NCBI RefSeq assembly: GCF_006152145.1
Contig: NZ_VDFV01000009.1
Location: 1 to 64,000, forward strand
Reading direction: 5' to 3'
Length of the DNA: 64,000 nt
Source: Rubellimicrobium roseum
Lineage (GTDB): Bacteria; Pseudomonadota; Alphaproteobacteria; Rhodobacterales; Rhodobacteraceae
The position numbers and the translations under genes were made by a program. Shown piece after piece: positions 1-8,336 of this stretch. The first letter of the stretch is position 1, and every line of letters starts with the position of its first letter. Below the pieces are notes generated by a model, which saw only the letters and a list, made by a program, of their open reading frames with translations, was not told the DNA's origin and made no database searches.

Positions 1-118
1 GCCGCCCTGACCGGCTCCAGCCCGCGGCACACCCGCCGCAGAGGCCATGGCAGAGGCCCGTCCAGAACAAGCACAAGTCCAAACCTCAGCCGCCTCATGC
101 AACAGAGCCCGGCGAGCG

Positions 119-445
119 TCATGCCTCGATCTCGAACCGAACGATGGGGTGGGCGCAGCAGGCCAGGATATAGCCTTCAGCAATGTCATCATCGCTGATT
201 CCGCCGTTGTGCACCATGTGGACCTCCCCAGAAGTCCTTCAGATCCTACAGGTGCAGCAGAGCCCGAAGTTGCAGCTTGAGGGAATCCACAGGCCAGCGT
301 CCTTGGCGATCTGTAGGACCGTGTTCGTCTCCCGGCCAGTGCGGACTGGGCCGCTCCTCGCGAAGATGACCTCAGCCTCGGTGGTCTCGTCAGGCACGAC
401 GTCGTGGATCGGATCGGGGTCGAGCAGGCCCCGGGCCCGCGCGTC
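119..445 (-). pseudogene. GbcB-like reductase, C-terminal 2Fe-2S remnant
   Basis: This is the tail of a GbcB-type ferredoxin reductase, the electron donor of betaine-type Rieske monooxygenases. Reading the minus strand from about 445, the peptide runs through RETNTVLQIAKDAG and a cysteine cluster ending NFGLCCTCRI, a plant-type 2Fe-2S domain. A TGA at 239-241 then interrupts the frame. The same frame resumes beyond the stop with GEVHMVHNGGISDDDIAEGY and ILACCAHP and ends at the natural stop at 119-121. The N-terminal FAD/NAD domains are missing, and the fragment is joined in frame to the end of a proC-like remnant, so a deletion made the junction. The family assignment comes from recalled motifs. 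Loss of function is seen directly from the stop and truncation. Confidence 0.75.
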
Positions 446-983
446 GGCAAGCATCGCCGCAGCCATCAGCGCCGGATAGGCCGCCCCCAGCCGGACAGGG
501 CGGTCAGGTAGTCGATCTCCCCTTCGTCGCGGACCTCGTCCTTGGTCCCGACCCGCGCCAGCAGGGCGCGCACAATGGCGCGGTCGGCCGCAATCACCGC
601 GCGTCCGGCCAGCCATGGCCTGTAGGAGCGCCCCGTCTCAGCGGCGGCATTGGGCATGGCCCACACGACACGCACGCCGGCCGCCTTCTGCAGAGCCGCA
701 ATCGGCATTCCGGCCATCAACGATATGACGAGCCGGTCCTGAGCACACTGCAAGGTTGGCGAAGTCCTTAAGGCGGACCGAAACCACAAGAACCTCGGCG
801 CGCCGGGCCATGTCTGCCGCGTCACGGGCCCAGCCGACCCTTGATTGGGCGAAGGCCTCAGGCCGCGCGCCACTGCGGTTCAGGAGCAGGAGCCCGAGGC
901 CGGAGCCATTCCCTCCGCCAGGGGTGCCCGCATGAGGGCCGAGCCGAGCCACTCCGTGGCACCGATGATTCCCAAATGTATCA
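443..983 (-). pseudogene. ProC-like pyrroline-5-carboxylate reductase remnant
   Basis: A broken reductase of the pyrroline-5-carboxylate reductase family is spread over three frames. It starts at the TetR stop codon with LGIIGATEWLGSALMRAPLA (Rossmann start). It shifts frame near 890 into GLLLLNRSGARPEAFAQS and VLVVSVRLKDFANLA, shifts near 745 into LVISLMAGMPIAALQKAAGV and RVVWAMPNAAAETGRSY, and continues to DYLTALSG, the conserved substrate-site motif. A last shift near 480 leads to AYPALMAAAMLADARARGL, where it runs into the GbcB-like fragment. At least three frameshifts are visible. Gene order TetR-proC-like-gbcB-like on one strand suggests one former operon, in which a ProC homologue would fit a proline-betaine or related pathway. 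That pathway link is inference. Confidence 0.75.
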
Positions 984-1613
984 GGCGGCTCCTGCGTTAT
1001 CAGAGGCATAACCATGCCGGGCGTGGAAGCGCGCCAGTTCGCGAGGTTGGGGCTTCTGGCCGGTGTAGATCTCCACATAGGTGGGGATGCGCCTCATCCT
1101 CTCGGCCAGGGTCTCGTTGGACTGCAGCGAGATATAACCGATCTGGACGAGGTAGATGGTGCGTGCCCGCACGTCGGCGTCGAGCAGGGCATGGCCCCAG
1201 CGCTCCAGCATGGCTGTCAAGGCGGCGATCCGGTCCCGGTCGGCCATGGCGATGCGCCCGGTCATCTCGGGCGACCGGAGGGCCCAGCTCCGCACGGCGA
1301 ACTCGAAGCGGGCGTCGAAGGCGGCCGGGTCGAGGAAGCACCCGATGACATTCAGCATGGCCTCGGACTCGGTTTCCGCATAGGCCTGCGTGGCGGCGAC
1401 AAGGGCGCCGGTGTTTCGGCCAGCCCAGCGGTCGGCCAAGGCCCCCAGCAGTTCGTCACGGTCCTTGAAAAACCAATAGAAGCTCGTGCGCGCGAGCTTG
1501 AGCCGCTGGGCCAAGGGAAGGATCTTCACAGCTTCCACGCCGCCTTCGACGAGGGCCTCGTAAGCGGCGTCGAGCCAGATCTCAGGCGATCCGCGCCATC
1601 CCGTCTCGTTCAA
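981..1613 (-). CDS. TetR/AcrR-family transcriptional regulator
   Basis: An intact 210-residue TetR-type repressor. The N-terminal helix-turn-helix reads around LPLAQRLKLARTSFYWFFKD (residues about 32-51), the standard TetR recognition layout. The remainder is the helical ligand-binding and dimer domain. It is divergent from the StcD/DgcA-like demethylase at 1756, with a 142-base intergenic region that holds a candidate operator, so control of that gene is likely. Downstream on the same strand are the collapsed proC-like and gbcB-like genes; the TGA at 981-983 overlaps the start of the proC-like remnant. The ligand is unknown; a methylated osmolyte or a breakdown product is plausible from context only. 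Unlike its neighbours the gene has no lesion. Confidence 0.85.
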   Translation of the reverse strand: MNETGWRGSPEIWLDAAYEALVEGGVEAVKILPLAQRLKLARTSFYWFFKDRDELLGALADRWAGRNTGALVAATQAYAETESEAMLNVIGCFLDPAAFDARFEFAVRSWALRSPEMTGRIAMADRDRIAALTAMLERWGHALLDADVRARTIYLVQIGYISLQSNETLAERMRRIPTYVEIYTGQKPQPRELARFHARHGYASDNAGAA

Positions 1614-1693
1614 CCTGCGAGCCCTCCTGCCCTGCCTGTCCTATCAGCGTGAACAACCCTACACAACGAACCGGTGCAGCGATGGCCGTTAAC

Positions 1694-1722
1694 TTGACAC
1701 AGGTGAACATTCCACCCTAGGC
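1694..1722 (+). promoter_or_regulatory. Candidate promoter with TetR operator
   Basis: A TTGACA box at 1694-1699 is followed, 17 bases later, by a weak CTAGGC (1717-1722). The spacer carries GGTGAACATTCCACC (1702-1716), an imperfect inverted repeat with GGTG/CACC ends. A repressor bound in the spacer would block this promoter. Only the sequence pattern supports this; it lies 34 bases before the ATG of the demethylase gene. Confidence 0.35.
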
Positions 1723-1755
1723 CTGCAGCACCATCTTTGCGCCCGAGGCCGCCCC

Positions 1756-3792
1756 ATGATCCCCGATCCGCTTCTTCAGCCCTTCCAGCTCAAGCACCTG
1801 ACGTTGCGCAACCGCGTCATGATCACGAGCCACGAGCCCGCCTACCCCGAGGATGGGATGCCCAAGGAGCGCTACCGCGCCTACCACGTGGAACGGGCCA
1901 AGGCTGGCATCGCGCTGACGATGACGGCGGGCTCGGCCTCGGTGGCGCGCGACAGTCCGCCGGCATTCAACAACATTCTGGCCTGGAAGGACGAGGTCGT
2001 GGGCTGGATGCGCCAGCTCGTGGACGAGTGCCACGACCACGGCGCGGCGGTCATGATCCAGCTCACCCACCTTGGGCGCCGCACGCGCTGGGACAAGGGC
2101 GACTGGCTGCCCGTCATCTCGCCCTCACATGAGCGCGAGACCTCGCACCGGGCCTTTCCCAAGCGGATGGAGGACTGGGACGTCGCCCGCGTGATCCGCG
2201 ACTACGCGGACGCGGCCGAGCGGATGAAGGGCGCAGGCGTCGACGGCATCGAGTTCGAGGCCTACGGTCACCTTCTGGACCAGTTCTGGTCGCCGCTGAC
2301 CAACGACCTTGACGCGCCTTATGGGGGCAGCCTCGACAATCGTCTGCGTTTCACCTTCGACGTTCTCAAGGCCGTGCGCGAGCGCTGCGGGACCGAGTTC
2401 ATCGTGGGCGTGCGCTATACCGGCGACGAAGGTCTGCCGGGCGGGATCACCCCCGCGGAGGGCGTAGATATCTCGCACCGGCTTAAGGACAGCGGGCTCG
2501 TCGACTTCCTCAATGTGGTGCGCGGTCACATCGACACCGATGCGGGTCTTACGGACGTGATCCCGATTCAGGGTATGGCCAACGCCCCGCATCTCGACTT
2601 CGCGGGCGAGATCCGCGCCGCCACGGGCTTCCCGACCTTCCACGCGGCCAAGATCCCCGACGTGGCCACCGCGCGTCACGCCATCGCAGCCGGAAAGATC
2701 GATATGGTGGGCCTTACCCGCGCTCACATGACTGACCCCCATATCGTGCGGAAGATCATAGAAGGGCGCGAGGACGACATCCGCCCCTGCGTGGGCGCGA
2801 ACTACTGCCTCGACCGCATCTACCAAGGGGGCGCGGCCTTCTGCATCCATAATGCCGCCACTGGGCGCGAGACCTCGATGCCTCATACCATCTCGGTCGC
2901 GCCTGTCGCCAAGCGGATCACCGTGGTGGGCGCGGGCCCGGCGGGGCTCGAGGCCGCGCGCGTGGCGGCCGAGCGCGGGCACGAGGTCACGGTCTTCGAG
3001 GCGGCCGATGAGCCCGGCGGGCAGATCCGTCTCACGGCGCAAAGCGAGCGGCGGCGCGAGATGATCTCAATCATTGCCTGGCGCATGAGCCAGTGCGAGA
3101 AGCGCGGCGTGCGCTTTCACTTCAACACGGTCGCGGACGCCGACGCAGTGCTGGCCACCGAGCCCGACGAGGTGATCGTCGCCACCGGCGGGTTTCCACA
3201 TACGGAGGTGCTGGAAGCGGGCAACGACCTCGTGGTCTCGGCCTGGGACATCCTGTCGGGCGATGCGCGACCAGGAGGCAACGTGCTCGTCTATGACGAT
3301 GCGGGTGACCATGCGGGGCTGCAAGCTGCTGAGATGATCGCCGCCGCCGGAGCCAGGGTCGAGATCGTCACGCCCGATCGCACCTTCGCGCCCGAGGTCA
3401 TGGCCATGAACCTCGTTCCCTACATGAGGAGCCTCCAGCGGCGCGACACGACCTTCACCGTCACCTGGCGGCTCCGGGCCGTCGAGCGGCAGGGCAACCA
3501 ACTCCGGGCCACGCTGGGCTCGGACTACGGGGACATGACGCGCGAGCGGGTCGTCGACCAAGTGGTCGTCAATCACGGCACGCGCCCCCTCGACGAAGTC
3601 TACTTCGACCTGAAGGCACTGTCTTCGAACGCCGGCGAGGTGGACTACGAGGCCTTGGCCACCGGCCAGCCCCAACAGGTCATCCGTCACCCTGAGAGCC
3701 GCTTTCGCCTGTTCCGCATCGGCGATGCCGTCGCCGCCCGCAACACCCACGCTGCCATCTATGATGCGCTCAGACTGGTGAAGGACCTGTAA
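1756..3792 (+). CDS. StcD/DgcA-like NADH:flavin oxidoreductase (N-demethylase)
   Basis: A 678-residue flavoprotein of the trimethylamine dehydrogenase / 2,4-dienoyl-CoA reductase type, closest in feel to StcD and DgcA, which demethylate stachydrine or dimethylglycine. Residues about 1-340 form an old-yellow-enzyme barrel (MITSHEPAYPEDG, MIQLTHLGRR, DGIEFEAYGHLLDQFWSP). Residues about 344-365 hold the iron-sulfur segment CVGANYCLDRIYQGGAAFC. From about 390 an FAD/NAD fold begins with ITVVGAGPAGLEAARVAAER. Trimethylamine dehydrogenase binds 4Fe-4S with C-x2-C-x2-C-x12-C; here the second position is Ala, leaving three clear cysteines. This may be normal in the StcD/DgcA branch. The frame is intact although surrounding betaine-related genes are dead. 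Exact substrate (proline betaine, dimethylglycine or another N-methyl amino acid) cannot be decided here. Confidence 0.8.
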   Translation: MIPDPLLQPFQLKHLTLRNRVMITSHEPAYPEDGMPKERYRAYHVERAKAGIALTMTAGSASVARDSPPAFNNILAWKDEVVGWMRQLVDECHDHGAAVMIQLTHLGRRTRWDKGDWLPVISPSHERETSHRAFPKRMEDWDVARVIRDYADAAERMKGAGVDGIEFEAYGHLLDQFWSPLTNDLDAPYGGSLDNRLRFTFDVLKAVRERCGTEFIVGVRYTGDEGLPGGITPAEGVDISHRLKDSGLVDFLNVVRGHIDTDAGLTDVIPIQGMANAPHLDFAGEIRAATGFPTFHAAKIPDVATARHAIAAGKIDMVGLTRAHMTDPHIVRKIIEGREDDIRPCVGANYCLDRIYQGGAAFCIHNAATGRETSMPHTISVAPVAKRITVVGAGPAGLEAARVAAERGHEVTVFEAADEPGGQIRLTAQSERRREMISIIAWRMSQCEKRGVRFHFNTVADADAVLATEPDEVIVATGGFPHTEVLEAGNDLVVSAWDILSGDARPGGNVLVYDDAGDHAGLQAAEMIAAAGARVEIVTPDRTFAPEVMAMNLVPYMRSLQRRDTTFTVTWRLRAVERQGNQLRATLGSDYGDMTRERVVDQVVVNHGTRPLDEVYFDLKALSSNAGEVDYEALATGQPQQVIRHPESRFRLFRIGDAVAARNTHAAIYDALRLVKDL

Positions 3793-3939
3793 GGGAGCGA
3801 ACGGGTTGACGGCTCGGCCAGCCGTTCACGGGGGCGCCTGTGGACCGATATCCTGGTAATTAAAGCAACAAGAAATGCCGCTGTCGCTTGGATGGCGGCA
3901 TTTACTATCCAAGCCAGTTGCGCCGGCCGGTCCCAATGG

Positions 3940-5270
3940 TCGTTGTTCAGGGCATCCACGGCCGGGATCTCCCGTTCGCGGCGCGCCGTCTAGTCACACA
4001 GAGCCTCGTCGGTTCCCGGATCCAGCTTGGGTTCCTCGCATTCACTCAGAAGCTTGCGGGCGCAGGACAAGGCGCGCACGGTGATTCGTGCCAGTCTTCC
4101 GCCTGTCACTACTCGATAGAGTTGTTGTCAAAGAGCTTGAGCATGAGGAAGGCCCGTTTGAAGCTGGCTTGAGTGCGCGGGTGGCCCAGGTAGTGGCCAC
4201 TGGAGCCCACGTCGTGCACCGCCTCCATCGCCTCGTCGGCGTCGTCCCAGCGGGGGCTTTCGGCCATGCGGTAGCCCACGGCGCACATCTCTGCGTCTAC
4301 GACGAGCTTGGCGACCGAACAGTGCATCCCCGCTTCACTTCAGCCGGCGGAGTGCCAGATGTAGTTGGCGCCCGCTTGCAGGACGGCGTTCAGGGTCATG
4401 GTGCTCTCTCGTAGACCGCCTGGCTATTGAAGGTTTTGGCCACGCCCAGAGAGGTTCGAGGTCCGCCACGGCGCGCCGTAGAAGCGCGCCATCTGCCCAA
4501 TCATGAAGTTCATGAAACTGATCTCGGGCGTCTCCAACATGGGCGCGCCGGACTTCATGGACACCGTGGACAGGTAATGTTCGTAGATGGCTGGGCAGCC
4601 TTTGCGGATCACCTGCGTGTAGGTCAGCGCCGAGAGCGCCTCGCCAGGGAGTTGCGCCACGGCCGGCACGACCGAGGCGGAGGTGTTGGCGCCGCCCAGC
4701 ACGGAGAGCGAGCAGAGCACCGGCTGGTCCCTGCGGCAGCAGGCGAGCATGGCCCTCAACATCATCTCGTCCCAGACGAGGGGCGAGTTGCCGTTGTAGT
4801 TCCCGGTCGTGACCGGAGTCTACTCCATCACGTCCTCGCCGAAGAGGATCGCGCACAGCACCATGACGTCCTCGGCGTTCCGGGGCGAGGTGGTCGTCCC
4901 CCTGAACGTCTTGTCCGCGTGCTTCATGATGGATGAGTGATGTGGAGGTGGCTGGCCTTCAGGTGCATCGACTTCACGATGTGGTGCGCCGTGGAGTGCA
5001 GCGCCGGGTTAATGTGGGCGAGCTTGTGGAACATGTGGAGGTCGGCCATCGTCGGCCAGCGCCTCACGTCATTGAGGTCGCGCAGGAACGGCGCACCTAT
5101 CATTTGCACGAACATGGGGTGGCGTGACGCTGAAGGGGGGCTGCGCTCGGGGTTGCGAGCGCGGTAGATAAAGGTCGAGGGAAGCGTGGAGGTCAGTTCG
5201 CGCATAAGGCCGCGGTTAAGGACATGGAAGGGCCGTCAATCCGTTCGACATGCTCGCCGCTCATGACTTC
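3940..5270 (-). pseudogene. MttB-family trimethylamine-type methyltransferase, decayed
   Basis: Pieces of an MttB-superfamily corrinoid methyltransferase occur in order on the minus strand. 5205-4924 gives FIYRARNPERSP, MIGAPFLRDLND and HSTAHHIVKSM. About 4850-4424 gives ILFGEDVME, TTGNYNGNSPLVWDE and ISFMNFMIGQMARFYG. 4327-4109 gives MHCSVAKLVVDAEMCAVGYR and KLFDNNSIE. A shifted frame then continues to ALSCARKLLSECEEPKLDPG and DALNNDHW near 3943. Stops inside the reading include TAG at 4820-4822 and tandem TAG-TGA at 4111-4106. Frames change near 4920, 4425 and 4100. The TAG at 4820 falls between E and T in a conserved stretch, and other stop types occur as well, so pyrrolysine decoding is not the explanation. 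Next to it is the IS element. Confidence 0.82.
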
Positions 5271-5347
5271 GAGACAGGGATGCCGCGCCGGAGCGAGGGC
5301 AGCATGGACATGTCAGGCGTCGCCCTGGCTGTGCCCTGATCACGGCG

Positions 5348-6240
5348 TCAGGGTCGATGATAGTTCGTTGTGGCATAGCGGGCGGGCGTCGTAGCGGGCC
5401 GGACGGGGGACTTGGGAAGCCGGACCTCTGGGGCGGGTGGCGTCCATCGCAGGGCCGGATGGCGTTGCAGGGCTGGCGCCAGCCCTCGATCAGGATCTGG
5501 GCCTCGTTGAGAGAGCCGACGATCTCGCGGTTGAGCAGGTCGTCGCTGAGCCTGGAGGTGAAGCTTTCGACAGAGCCGTTCTCCCAAGGTGAGCCGGGCT
5601 CGGTGTCAGCGGTCCTGGCGCCCACGGCCCTGATCCAGTCCCGCACGCTCCGGGCCACGAACTCGGGGCCATTGTCCGAGCGGAGGGGCCCAGGCACGCC
5701 GCGCTCGAGCATGAGCTCAGCCAAGGTCTCGAGGACCCCGGCCGAGGAGGGCGTGCGATCGACCCGGATGGCCAGGGCTGCCCGGGTGAACTCGTCCACC
5801 ACGCGCGACGCATGCGGAACGTGCGCCCGGCGTGGGTGCGGTCCTGCACGAAGTCGCAGGCCCGGACAGGGTGGGCCCGCTCCGGCCGGAGCCGTCGTTC
5901 CGCCGGAGCCGTCCCTTCTTGGGGGGCCTCCGGGGAACCCTGAGCCCTCCGCGTCGCCGGATGCGCTCCATGCGCTTGTTCACGACCCAGCCTGCCTGAC
6001 GCAGGCAAGCCGTGATGCGGCGGGAGCCGCCGCGGCCGGACAGGGTCGCGAGTTCGATGATGGCGGCCGTGAGGCGCTCTTTGTCGTCTGCCACCTTCAG
6101 GACCCGGCGCCGGGTCGAGCGCGGCTGGCCAATGACCCGGGCCCGCCGCTCGGAGACGCCGAGCTCCGAGCAGACCTGCTCGACCCTTGGCCGGCGACGC
6201 GAAGGGCCGGTCCGTTTCCCCGGAGCGCCTCGGCCAGGAT
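5348..6240 (-). pseudogene. IS3-family transposase orfB (DDE), frameshifted
   Basis: Fragments of the rve/DDE transposase lie in at least three frames. From 6094: LTAAIIELATLSGRGGSRRI and RQAGWVVNKRMERIRRR (HTH_21 part). Near 5860: the DFVQDRTHAGRTFRM segment carrying the first catalytic Asp. From 5802: VDEFTRAALAIRVDR, then LRSDNGPEFVA (second Asp) and SPWENGSVESFTSRL (Glu). A last shift near 5430 restores the end TPPAPEV, closing at 5348. All three DDE residues are still encoded, but never in one frame. The family assignment rests on these motifs. Confidence 0.75.
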
Positions 6241-6486
6241 CTGCCTGTCCAGGGTGAGATCGGAGACCGCCTTCCTGAGCCGACTGTTCTCCAGCTCAAG
6301 GGCCTCCAGCCGTCGCACCTGGTCGAGCTGGAGCCCGCCGAACTCCTTGCGCCAGCGGTGGCAGGTGGCCTCGGCCACCCCAATGGCGCGGATCGCCTTT
6401 CCCAAGGTCCTCCCTTGCGCGGTCAGGACGTCCACCTGGCGCAGCTTCGCCACGATCCCCTCGGGGCTGCGTCGCTTCCTCGGCAT
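6097..6486 (-). pseudogene. IS3-family transposase orfA
   Basis: The first 90 or so residues match an IS3 orfA. It starts MPRKRRSPEGIVAKLRQVDV, continues with a helix-turn-helix GVAEATCHRWRKEFGG, and ends in a heptad-like helix LEALELENSRLRKAVSDLTL. After about residue 92 the reading runs on into arginine/serine-rich sequence where the orfB frame should begin, so the stop normally found at the orfA/orfB boundary is lost. With orfB broken, this is counted as part of a dead element although the DNA-binding half could still be translated. Confidence 0.7.
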
Positions 6487-6904
6487 GGATCCTCCTCATC
6501 CGGCACGCCGACATCGCAGGCGGATCCGTTCTCGGGTGGCAGTCCAATCCCCGGTACCTCGCTCCGATCGCCTCGCGACCTGCAGCCCCGACTCAGGTCG
6601 TGGCGCGAAGTTGCCACATTCTGCACCGCCAGACGCGCCATATGCCGCCAGATCGGTCTACCCTGCCTGCGAGACTTCCGCCTCATCAAGGACAGGGTTC
6701 GGCCATCTGGGCAGTTCTTTCCCTAGATAATCGCAATCGCCCGGATCCAGGGCGTCGCCGACCCACGAATTCTTGCTTCCCGTCCGCTCACCGTCTGAAC
6801 ACTGCGCGAGGTAGCGCGGCCACGGCTGGCCTTGCCGCTCCGCCAGAGGGATAAAGATCGCAAGACCATGGTCCCTTGGCCCAAGGAGCGGCGGCCCGAC
6901 ATAC
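6487..6904. other. Intergenic, no recognised gene
   Basis: About 420 bases between the IS remnant and the SUKH/HIRAN-like gene. Short open frames exist on both strands, including one on the minus strand from 6963 to 6658, but none shows a recognisable motif or a convincing ribosome site. It may hold the downstream gene's promoter. Confidence 0.4.
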
Positions 6905-8074
6905 ATGGAACCTACGAAGCTAGACATCGGAGACGTGGCGCTGGCCCGCAGGACCCCGCGCAAGGCGGCCCTGGAGGCCTTGGAGCGGCTCTTACGCGCC
7001 CATGTCGCCCTGTCTTCCCATCGGAGCCCGGAAGGTGCTTATGGCTTGCTCCGTCCCGCCCGAGAGGACGAAATGGAAACCATCGAGGCCGTGTTCCTCC
7101 ATTGCGGGGTCCCCCTGCCCCAGACCCTGCGCCTGATCTACCGTCGGACGCTCGGCGTTGGAAACCCGGTCTCCTTCCTGCCCGTGCTGGCCGCGCCTTT
7201 CCTGCGCGCGGTACTCCCGGACGAAGGCTTTGGCAGCCCGGTAGTGGGAATCGAACGGTTCGAGACCGATCTCGGCCTTTATCGGGACGAGATGGCTTCG
7301 GAACGCCCTCCCATCCTGCCACTCGGCCATGCCGCGCCGCTCGGACTGACGGCAATCCGGAACGGGCTCTGGTCCCTTCAAGATTACCAGGGACGCCGCG
7401 AGCCGCCTGCGACCCAAGACTTCGGCCTCGTCTTCGAGGCGGCATTCTGCATCTATGTCGATCAAGTCCTGCTAGTCTGGGCCAACGACCTGGCCGGAGA
7501 CCCGGTCAGGCGCGGCAATCTAGACGTGACCCGAGGCGCCTCCCTGGCCGCGATGCCGGCCGCCGTGCGGGACGCCATGGCCGAACTGCTGGCGCCTCGT
7601 ACCCTGACGCCCAGGATCTGGGGTGACCTGCGGGCCTTGGATGGCGGCGATCTGTTGCGCACTCGTCCCCGCAGCGGCGACTCCTCGAAGACGACCTCCC
7701 TCAATGCACAGGTCACGGTGGTGGGGCTGCCCTACGGCCCCCACCCTGAGATGGCTGGCCGGATCGAGCCCGGAACCCGGCTCAGGCTGCAGCCCGTGGA
7801 CGACAATCCCCACGACCCGAAGGCCGTCGAGGTCTGGTATGACGGACCAACGGTCACCCGCTTGGGCTTCGTGGCCCGAGCGGAAGCTCCAGGCGTTCGG
7901 GACTTGCCCGATGGGGCCACGGCCTGGCGTCTCCGCGTGCTGGGCCGCGTGGGGAACGTGTTCCATGCGGCCCTGGAGCGGCGGCGGCCGGAAAACGAGA
8001 CAGCCCCGGTCGGCGCCGGCCAGGATGGGAAGCTGTCCGACCCGGTCGGGGACCTGTTTCCACGGGATGCCTAG
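6905..8074 (+). CDS. Orphan protein: SUKH-like N-terminus plus HIRAN domain
   Basis: A 389-residue soluble protein. The last third (about residues 265-365) has HIRAN features: a strand VTVVGLPYG, then GTRLRLQPVDDNPHDPKAVE, then VTRLGFVARAEAPGV. HIRAN domains bind DNA 3' ends or damaged DNA in Rad5/HLTF-type proteins and also occur as lone bacterial modules. Residues about 50-200 resemble a SMI1/KNR4 (SUKH) fold: an opening EMETIEAVFLHCGVPLPQTL, RLIYRRTLG, later ILPLGHAAPLGLTAIRNG. SUKH proteins often act as toxin immunity factors. The SUKH call is much weaker than HIRAN. ATG at 6905 has no strong ribosome site. The gene stands alone between an IS remnant and a cell-wall hydrolase. Function unknown; genome defence or toxin immunity is only a suggestion. 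Confidence 0.55.
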   Translation: MEPTKLDIGDVALARRTPRKAALEALERLLRAHVALSSHRSPEGAYGLLRPAREDEMETIEAVFLHCGVPLPQTLRLIYRRTLGVGNPVSFLPVLAAPFLRAVLPDEGFGSPVVGIERFETDLGLYRDEMASERPPILPLGHAAPLGLTAIRNGLWSLQDYQGRREPPATQDFGLVFEAAFCIYVDQVLLVWANDLAGDPVRRGNLDVTRGASLAAMPAAVRDAMAELLAPRTLTPRIWGDLRALDGGDLLRTRPRSGDSSKTTSLNAQVTVVGLPYGPHPEMAGRIEPGTRLRLQPVDDNPHDPKAVEVWYDGPTVTRLGFVARAEAPGVRDLPDGATAWRLRVLGRVGNVFHAALERRRPENETAPVGAGQDGKLSDPVGDLFPRDA

Positions 8075-8336
8075 TTCGACGCCTGACTTGGCGGATGGCC
8101 GAAATCAGCGTCGGAGTCGGGAGCGGATGGATGCTCCGACTGAATCAGACGTATAGGCACGTTAGCAGGACGGTCCTTCGCTCGCCGACCGGGGATGACC
8201 ACCTCGGCCGGGTGGAGATCATCGGATAGGCCTGTCCTTAACCGGCACTCCGACGAAGAGGCTCCGCTGCCTGCGCCGGGAGCAGCCGAGCGGCGGGCGC
8301 GAAGCTCCCCGCGTCTCGGTTCCGGGCCTGCGGCCC

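Larger units (their letters stand above)
5348..6486 (-). mobile_element. Degraded IS3-family (IS407-group-like) insertion sequence
   Basis: Both transposase genes of an IS3-type element are recognisable on the minus strand: orfA (HTH with leucine-zipper-like end) from 6486, and orfB (DDE integrase) from about 6240 to 5348. The protein pattern resembles the IS407 group. Several frameshifts leave the element unable to make a transposase. Terminal inverted repeats and a target duplication were not found by eye. The element sits immediately beyond the 5' end of the mttB-like pseudogene, so insertion may have truncated that gene. Confidence 0.8.

Noticed and set aside
4109-4822. Pyrrolysine (TAG read-through) in the mttB-like gene
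   Set aside because: TGA stops and several frameshifts are also present, so the gene is simply broken.
6658-6963. Minus-strand open frame of 101 codons
   Set aside because: No motif, start overlapped by the HIRAN gene, and no ribosome site.
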